NCBI GenBank assembly: GCA_027422505.1
Contig: JAPQWV010000005.1
Location: forward strand, 12,839,501 to 12,903,500
Length of the DNA: 64,000 nucleotides
Direction: 5' to 3'
DNA from: Craterostigma plantagineum
Lineage: Eukaryota > Streptophyta > Magnoliopsida > Lamiales > Linderniaceae
The translations under genes and the position numbers were made by a program. Shown piece by piece: positions 58,353-64,000 of this stretch (position 1 is its first letter; the number at the start of each line of letters is the position of its first letter). The notes beneath the pieces are model-generated. The model did no database searches. It worked only from the letters and a program-made list of their open reading frames with translations, and had not been told where the DNA came from.

Positions 58353-59205
58353 ATTCGTGCTTACGTGCTCCTATTTGCTTTCACATGTTTTATGCTATGT
58401 GTTTTCTATAATTTAATGCTATATCTTGAGTCAAATATTTCATAATAATAAAAAAACAAAAAAAAACAAAAAAAAAATCTAATGATAAAAAAAATTATAC
58501 ATAGTAAATTATTAGGGGAATGACGATATCTTTAGGATGCTCGATCTAGTCACGTATGAATTTCCCGGACATGCGACTGATAAAATGCTTAATTGTGTCA
58601 GTCTAAGTCACATTCTTGTGTCTAAAGTTCTTTAGTTGATTCCACTACATACAAAGCCACTTTATCATTAATGAGGTTTCTAGCCTTTTATTTCTTTCAA
58701 ACGGATCTATTCTTGATGGAGTCACACAATCATTGCTTGTCTTAACTAGTGATTCTTGGCCTCATACTCGCCCTGCGTTAGATCGTTAGGAAAATGATTA
58801 GGGCAATTAGGAACTTCCTCAATCGGCCAAATTTGTGAATTTTCAATCCTTTAACATAGCCTTTAGTTATCCATTTTTGGGCCTTCTCCAAATTCCTGTT
58901 CTTCATTTGAAAACCCTTTGACCCTTCAACCGACTATCTAAACTTTCGGCGTGGTGACTCAATCGAGAAAAGGAGGGGGAGAAAAACGAGACGAAAAAGA
59001 AAGGATGACAAAAGAATGTGGAAAATGCACACGAGGAATACTCAACGCACAAAAAGCAGACCAAAAGAACATGCCTCTCGACTATCATGATTAGAAGGGG
59101 GCACGGATCTTGCTGTGAACTTCTCCATCGATAATCTCGTACACTAGTCCGAATGGCTGGAAAGAGGAGCACCACGAAGTGAACTTCTCCAACGATAATC
59201 CGGTC
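58353..59205 (+). repeat. 3' noncoding/LTR sequence of plus-strand SIRE-like copy
   Basis: An A-rich stretch at about 58448-58490 is followed by sequence homologous to 38277-38796 and 35317-35417 (both inverted). It shows the unoccupied site of the 2859-bp solo LTR and the ~0.5 kb deleted from the left copy. It is cut at 59206 by the LINE tail. I could not fix the LTR start. Confidence 0.65.
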
Positions 59206-59367
59206 TTTTTTTTGGTAAATTTTCCGAAAATAAAAAACGAAAGAAGTACAGTGAAAAGGTGGACCAACCCACCCACAAACCAGTAACAGGCTACTGGTCA
59301 AACAAGCACAAACAACACAGCAAGCCAAAACCCACACAAACACCAAACAAGAAGAACAGCCCAACCC
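59206..59367 (-). other. LINE 3' UTR and A-tail
   Basis: GT-rich 3' UTR, typical of plant L1 elements, ending in AAAAAAAA before GACCGGATTATCG of the target. Confidence 0.8.
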
Positions 59368-62300
59368 TCAACCAACATGCCACAGTCGCTTGATAGCCGC
59401 CACCTGGAAGGCAAACCGCGTGTGAACCGTGTCAAGTCGCGAACACGCCAAACCGAGAACCAACGAAATCACCTGCTGAGGAGATGAGGAGATGTTCTCT
59501 TTCCAACGCCTATTCCGCTCCTTCCAGATGTGATAAACCAATGAGGCAACCAAGTGACGGAACATCACGTGAAGAAGATGGTGACCTCGCCATCTCCTAG
59601 CTGCCGAACGCACGCCCAAACTCCAAACACGAACCGGCCAGCTCCACTTTGTTCTATCTTCAAGCAACTGAACACATCTCAATGAGAATTCACATTCGAA
59701 GAAGAGATGATTAGTAGTCTCCGGGAAAAGGCCGCACAAAGCACACAGATTAGAACCCGCCCGTAACGCAATCCAAGGTTTATCCCGCGTGGAAAGCCGC
59801 TCACGAATAGCGAGCCAAAGGATGAACTCGAACCTTGGGACCCGCGCAGCTCCCCCAAACAGATCAGCCCAAGGCACATCCGGGCGACGGTACCTAATGG
59901 CATCGCGGGCCCTCGCCGTAGAGAATCGTCCATCAGCAGCGCCTTTCCATCGTAAAGAGTCCCTCTCCAAAGGGAAAATCACAGGGAACAAAGGTTCAAT
60001 ATCCAAGTATTCAACCGAGTACCTGGCAGGCCAGTTCCACCCGTCCGCATTAATGACCGCGGACAGTCTAGTGTCAATAGGAAGACCCATCGCCACCGGA
60101 CCCCGAGGGAAGTGGTCCACGAGAGGGGAAGGGAGCAGCCACGGGTCTTTCCAAAGCCAAATCGAGTCACCATTACCCACCGTAAAGTCAACAAGAGGTC
60201 GAAAGACATCTCTAAGCTGAAGGACCTTCTTCCAGCTCCACGCATCGTTAGACGACGGAAGGACAGCCCAGAAGGATCGCTGGCGAAGTCTCGTATGGAG
60301 GAGCCACTTAACCCAAATCGAAGAGAGATCTCTATTCCCAATAAGCCACAGAAGGCGCAGCATCATGGCCTTATTATCAGCCGTGATCGATCGAATACCA
60401 AGGCCTCCTTCATTAACCGGCAGGCACACCTCCTCCCACGCGACTTTGGGGGAAGACCCAGCCCACAGAAAACGCCTAAATCTCGTCTCCAAAGCCCTGA
60501 CCACACCCTTAGGCAGCAGGAACACGCTGGACCAGTACAAATGAATCGACCCAAGGACGGACCGGATAAGTTGGACCCTTCCCGCGTAGGAGAGGGACCG
60601 GTTCAACCAAGACCCAACCCGCTTATCCACCGCGTGAAGAAGAGGGGCACAATCCACCAGCCGGAGCCTCGAGTGAAGAAGAGGAACGCCCAGATAACGG
60701 ACCGGAAGCTTACCCAGCTGAAATCCCATGATGGTCAGGAGGGAGTTCGAGATATTCTCAGCCCTCTTAGAAACAAACATCTCGCTCTTCCGGGGGTTGG
60801 GGCAGAGACCGGACAAAGAAGCAAAGGTATCCAGAGCATCCTTAAACACCTTGACCGAGCAAGTATCAGCATGGCAAAACAGCATAAGATCGTCCGCAAA
60901 CGTGAGCATTGCCAATCGCATCGACTCACACCGCCAGTGGAACTGAAATCTGCTATTAGCACGGATGCTCGAGTCAATAATACCATGGAGGACCTCCATG
61001 ACAAGAGTAAAGAGGTAGGGGGACAGCGGATCTCCCTGTCGCAAGCCTCTCTTCCCCTCGAAGAAACCCACAGGAGCTCCATTGAGATTAATGGAGAAAG
61101 AAGTCGAGGTCACACAAGCAGCCACCCATCTGATAAATAGAGGGGGAAACTTCATGGCCGACAGGACCGCCAACAAGAAGCTCCACTCAACCTTGTCGTA
61201 GGCCTTCGCCAAATCGACCTTGAAAGCCACGCGCGCCGGCTTGCTCCGATTCTGATAAGCAAGGCAGATTTCCTGGGCCATCAGAATGTTGTCAGAGATG
61301 CGCCTTCCAGGGACAAAGGCAGTCTGTGAGGGATGCACGAGATCAGCAAGGCAGGGACGCAGCCGGTTAGCGAGGATCTTCGAGATAACCTTGAAAATGA
61401 CATTACAACAAGAGATAGGGCGGAAGTCCGACGCATTCCTAGCAGCCTCACCTTTCGGAATAAGAGTAATAAGGGTGCTGTTAAGGCCTTTCAGTAAGAT
61501 GCCAGTGCTGAAGAAGTCCTGGACAGCAAAGGTAAGATCATCGCCAACAACCTCCCAAGCAGCTTTGAAGAAAGCTGCAGTGTAACCATCAGGCCCCGGG
61601 GCCTTCTCGCTGCCCATCGCGAAAATCACCGCCTTGATCTCAGCCCCCGTAACCGGACGAATCATATCAGCCCCCACGTCCGGATGAATGGAAGTAGTAA
61701 CAAAGTTACGGAGATCATCCACACGAACCGGAGTGTCCCTACCCGACTTCCCAAGTAGCTCCTTATAGAATCGGATCAGTTCAGCCGCCACCTGCTGATC
61801 ACCCTCAATAACCAGCCCATTATCGTCCTCCAACGAGAGAATACGATTACGTGCACGTCTCAGAGTCACCTTCTTGAAGAAGAAAGAGGTACATTGGTCC
61901 CCGTCCTTAAGCCAAGCAAGTTTGGCCCGCTGAGAGAGGGCAGACTGTTCAATCTCCACAGCCTTGGAGTATAAACACCTGCACGTAGACTCGAAGTCAA
62001 GGAAAAGGGGTTCCGAGGGGTATTTCTCAACAAAAGATTGACTCAGCTCAAGGAAGTGTTTGGCCTCAAGAACATTCCTAGCCAAGTCCCCCTTCATGCG
62101 TCTAAGATCGCGAATGTGTGGCTTGAGCATCTTAAGTCGGCGAACAAAAGAGAACATCGGGAAGCCATCCGAATGATCCAGCCAACCTCTTCTCACCACG
62201 TCAATGAACCTAGGATCAGAAACCAGAAAGTTATCAAACTTGAAGCAAGGACGCCTCCCACTTCCCCGGGCAGCCGCAAGGATAAGAGGAGAGTGATCGG

Positions 62301-62976
62301 AAGTAGCGGGAAAATCGCAGTAGTAAGCCAAATCGGGGTGGGTAGCAAACCACGAGGGATTGCCAGCCATGCGATCAAGCCGCCGCCAGATACCAGCCTC
62401 CGCACGCTGCTGGTTGAACCAAGTGAAGAACCTCCCCGTCGAAGGTAAGGTAGTCAGGTCGGCATTGATCAAGCAATCCCTGAGCTCCGTCGCCTCCACA
62501 ACAGACGGATTACCACCCTTCGCCTCGGAAATATCAGTAACGGCATTGAAATCCCCGAGGATCAGCCACGGATCGTTGGCCCTATTCTCCGAAATCCGGA
62601 TAATCTCATCCCAAAGATCAGCCCTCTCCTCTCGCCGATTCTTCCCATACACAAAGGAAATATAGCAGAGTTCCTGCGATGCAAGAGAATGAACCCTACA
62701 ATGAACTGCTTGTATAGAGCAGCCCACAATGGTGACATGAACAAAACTGGGGTCCCAACCAACCCAAATCCTCGTTCCCGGCCCATCACCATAATCAAAA
62801 AACCATTGCCAAGAGTCCCTAATGCCTCCGGAGACAGCACTAGCGTTAATAGAAGAGACACGAGTTTCCAAAAGCCCGAAAAGTTTTAAATCAAACTTAG
62901 AGATAAGATCCATCACCGCCCTCCCATGGTCTCTCTTATTGAGACCCCTCACATTCCACGAGGCGAGCGCGATCAT
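59368..62976 (-). CDS. LINE ORF2: endonuclease / reverse transcriptase
   Basis: 1202 residues, close to the usual plant L1 ORF2 length. It starts MIALASWNVRGLN, the apurinic-type endonuclease domain (about residues 1-230, with LLETRV, ILGDFNAV and ATSDHSPLIL). The RT domain spans about 420-720 (APGPDGYTAAFFK, LIPKGEAARNASDFRPIS, VDLAKAYDKVEW, GLRQGDPLSPYLFTL and the catalytic FADDLMLF). A C-terminal zf-RVT domain has LWLAIRERLSTRDK and CALCGLFPETTNHLFFEC. It nicks target DNA and primes reverse transcription there. The start overlaps the ORF1 stop. No stop or frameshift is seen, so it could be active. Confidence 0.94.
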   Translation of the reverse strand: MIALASWNVRGLNKRDHGRAVMDLISKFDLKLFGLLETRVSSINASAVSGGIRDSWQWFFDYGDGPGTRIWVGWDPSFVHVTIVGCSIQAVHCRVHSLASQELCYISFVYGKNRREERADLWDEIIRISENRANDPWLILGDFNAVTDISEAKGGNPSVVEATELRDCLINADLTTLPSTGRFFTWFNQQRAEAGIWRRLDRMAGNPSWFATHPDLAYYCDFPATSDHSPLILAAARGSGRRPCFKFDNFLVSDPRFIDVVRRGWLDHSDGFPMFSFVRRLKMLKPHIRDLRRMKGDLARNVLEAKHFLELSQSFVEKYPSEPLFLDFESTCRCLYSKAVEIEQSALSQRAKLAWLKDGDQCTSFFFKKVTLRRARNRILSLEDDNGLVIEGDQQVAAELIRFYKELLGKSGRDTPVRVDDLRNFVTTSIHPDVGADMIRPVTGAEIKAVIFAMGSEKAPGPDGYTAAFFKAAWEVVGDDLTFAVQDFFSTGILLKGLNSTLITLIPKGEAARNASDFRPISCCNVIFKVISKILANRLRPCLADLVHPSQTAFVPGRRISDNILMAQEICLAYQNRSKPARVAFKVDLAKAYDKVEWSFLLAVLSAMKFPPLFIRWVAACVTSTSFSINLNGAPVGFFEGKRGLRQGDPLSPYLFTLVMEVLHGIIDSSIRANSRFQFHWRCESMRLAMLTFADDLMLFCHADTCSVKVFKDALDTFASLSGLCPNPRKSEMFVSKRAENISNSLLTIMGFQLGKLPVRYLGVPLLHSRLRLVDCAPLLHAVDKRVGSWLNRSLSYAGRVQLIRSVLGSIHLYWSSVFLLPKGVVRALETRFRRFLWAGSSPKVAWEEVCLPVNEGGLGIRSITADNKAMMLRLLWLIGNRDLSSIWVKWLLHTRLRQRSFWAVLPSSNDAWSWKKVLQLRDVFRPLVDFTVGNGDSIWLWKDPWLLPSPLVDHFPRGPVAMGLPIDTRLSAVINADGWNWPARYSVEYLDIEPLFPVIFPLERDSLRWKGAADGRFSTARARDAIRYRRPDVPWADLFGGAARVPRFEFILWLAIRERLSTRDKPWIALRAGSNLCALCGLFPETTNHLFFECEFSLRCVQLLEDRTKWSWPVRVWSLGVRSAARRWRGHHLLHVMFRHLVASLVYHIWKERNRRWKENISSSPQQVISLVLGLACSRLDTVHTRFAFQVAAIKRLWHVG

Positions 62977-64000
62977 GATAAACCGTCCGGAAGGGCTGCT
63001 TTAGGACCCTCAGAAGCGCACTCATCATCAACATCAGACAAAGCATGGAAGGGGTTACTTGCGTTACCCCAGAAAAATGCATTACGCTCCGCCTCAGCCC
63101 GGAGCTCATCATCACTAGTCTCATCACTAGTCTCAGCCGAGGGGCACAGAGGGTCAGTCCCACGAGAACTCGTAGTCGCCTCCTGTGTAGAAGCCACCGG
63201 ATGAACCGTAGCCGCCTGGTGAGAACCAACGGAAATCTTGCCCCTCGGCCCAACCTGTCGCCAATCATCATCTCTAGGCCTAGGAACCCGAATCGCGTTA
63301 CCCAAGGTGGGCTGCCTCTCCCGCTTCTCATTAGGATGAGTGGCCTTAACCGCAGTAATCTTCTTGGCCATCGGGCAAGAACCATCCGAATGGGTCCACG
63401 TATCACACCTCGTACACTTAGAAGGCTTCCATTCGTACTCCACAGTAACCGGAACCATCCCACGTGGACTCCCATCCTCAGAGGGCAGCCTAATATTAAA
63501 CTTCTCAATAAACTCCGTCTTTAGGTCCTTAATGATACAGACCCGAGCATAGTCGATACGAGTAGCACTCATAGTAATGCCGTCGGCGAAAAGCGGCTGC
63601 CCAACGGCACTAGCTACGATGCCCAAGCCCGCGGGGGTCCAAAATTCATTGGGGATATTCCTAAGCTTGACCCACAACGGAACCTCCGTATGTTCCTTTC
63701 GCTCGAACGACATGCCGGGCCTCCAAGCTTCCAAGAAGAGGGGCTGCCCCTGCCATAACCAAGGACCTCCCTCGAGAGCCGCCGTCATCGACTTATCCGA
63801 GTCAAACCTGAAAATAAAAAAGCCGTTGATCGTGGCCTGAACCTCTTCCACACCCGCCCAAGATGATCGAACGAACTTCTCCACGAAGGGGAAATAAGGC
63901 CGCCGTCCAAGAAAATAACCCACCAAAGTGTGGTTCCATCTATCCAGCCCTTGCTTAGCAACCTCCCACGTAGGACAAACAACTGCCACCCCATCAACAA
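62973..64000 (-). CDS. LINE ORF1: DUF4283-type RNA-binding protein, partial
   Basis: At least 342 residues, open to the window edge; the true start lies beyond. It holds a DUF4283 fold (FPFVEKFVRSSW, GFFIFRFDSDKSM, WLWQGQPLFLEAW, VPLWVKLRNIP) and a zinc knuckle CTRCDTWTHSDGSC (C-x2-C-x4-H-x4-C). A basic, disordered tail and an acidic Ser/Glu segment end in LPDGLS. In plant L1s this protein binds the element RNA. It ends TGA overlapping the ATG of ORF2. Confidence 0.92.
   Translation of the reverse strand, partial: VDGVAVVCPTWEVAKQGLDRWNHTLVGYFLGRRPYFPFVEKFVRSSWAGVEEVQATINGFFIFRFDSDKSMTAALEGGPWLWQGQPLFLEAWRPGMSFERKEHTEVPLWVKLRNIPNEFWTPAGLGIVASAVGQPLFADGITMSATRIDYARVCIIKDLKTEFIEKFNIRLPSEDGSPRGMVPVTVEYEWKPSKCTRCDTWTHSDGSCPMAKKITAVKATHPNEKRERQPTLGNAIRVPRPRDDDWRQVGPRGKISVGSHQAATVHPVASTQEATTSSRGTDPLCPSAETSDETSDDELRAEAERNAFFWGNASNPFHALSDVDDECASEGPKAALPDGLS

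Larger units (their letters stand above)
59206..64000 (-). mobile_element. L1-type LINE, 5' end beyond window
   Basis: The A-tail appears as T8 at 59206-59213 at its 3' end, inserted in copia LTR sequence. The 3' UTR is about 155 bp. ORF2 and ORF1 overlap by four bases (ATGA at 62976-62973). Both frames are uninterrupted within the window. The 5' UTR and the 5' target duplication lie outside, so I cannot tell full-length from truncated. Confidence 0.93.

Noticed and set aside
58903..59364. 153-codon minus frame spanning the LINE 3' UTR and copia LTR
   Set aside because: It crosses an insertion boundary between two unrelated elements and is chance openness.
60112..61140. 342-codon plus-strand frame opposite LINE ORF2
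   Set aside because: It is antisense to a strongly supported ORF2, has no recognisable domain and reflects G/C-rich codon use in the real gene.

Overview
This window is plant nuclear DNA, almost certainly from an angiosperm. It is built almost entirely of nested and broken mobile elements. I recognise Ty1-copia and Ty3-gypsy LTR retrotransposons, an L1-type LINE, SINE-like insertions, a CACTA-type DNA transposon and an endogenous plant pararetrovirus (caulimovirid). There is no intact host gene, no rRNA or tRNA gene and no bacterial feature. The only host-gene-like piece is a 48-nt exon-like segment carried inside the CACTA element.

Layout, left to right. 1-5.7 kb: rearranged endogenous caulimovirid. 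A plus-strand coding tail, promoter, leader and tRNA-Met primer site sit head-on against a minus-strand copy with capsid/zinc finger, protease, reverse transcriptase, RNase H and a second ORF, all broken. 6.1-7.2 kb: a copia LTR scrap and an Athila/Tat-like gypsy gag remnant. 8.0-20.7 kb: a three-level nest. An old gag gene is split by a copia element (8543-20576). That element is split by a very young gypsy element (12108-18998; 952-bp LTRs differing at one base by eye; TSD ATCAT). The gypsy integrase is in turn split by a SINE-like insertion (13475-13677). The copia element also carries a separate SINE (11509-11775).

20.74-27.03 kb: a satellite array of nine ~698-bp monomers in strict A-B-A-B alternation, i.e. 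a ~1.4-kb dimeric higher-order repeat. 27-34.7 kb: repeat-derived noncoding DNA with a five-copy ~191-bp tandem array, a broken retroelement gag-like ORF and a stretch of short degenerate repeats. 34.7-46 kb: a minus-strand SIRE-like copia remnant. A 2859-bp solo LTR (35418-38276) interrupts its 3' end and a 1.7-kb CACTA element (42022-43719) interrupts its gag-pol linker.

46-55.5 kb: a mosaic copia element. A complete LTR of one subfamily (45978-47723) is joined to the LTR tail, gag-pol and full 3' LTR of a second subfamily. Its gag-pol is nearly intact but has one nonsense codon and lacks the protease active-site region. 55.5-59.2 kb: a copia RT scrap fused in frame to a plus-strand SIRE-like copy, inverted relative to the one at 35-41 kb. 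59.2-64 kb: a LINE with an uninterrupted ORF2 and an ORF1 that runs off the window.

The elements do not work together as a pathway. The window records successive insertions, recombinations and decay. The CRM-like gypsy element next to a higher-order satellite is compatible with a pericentromeric location, but that is inference.
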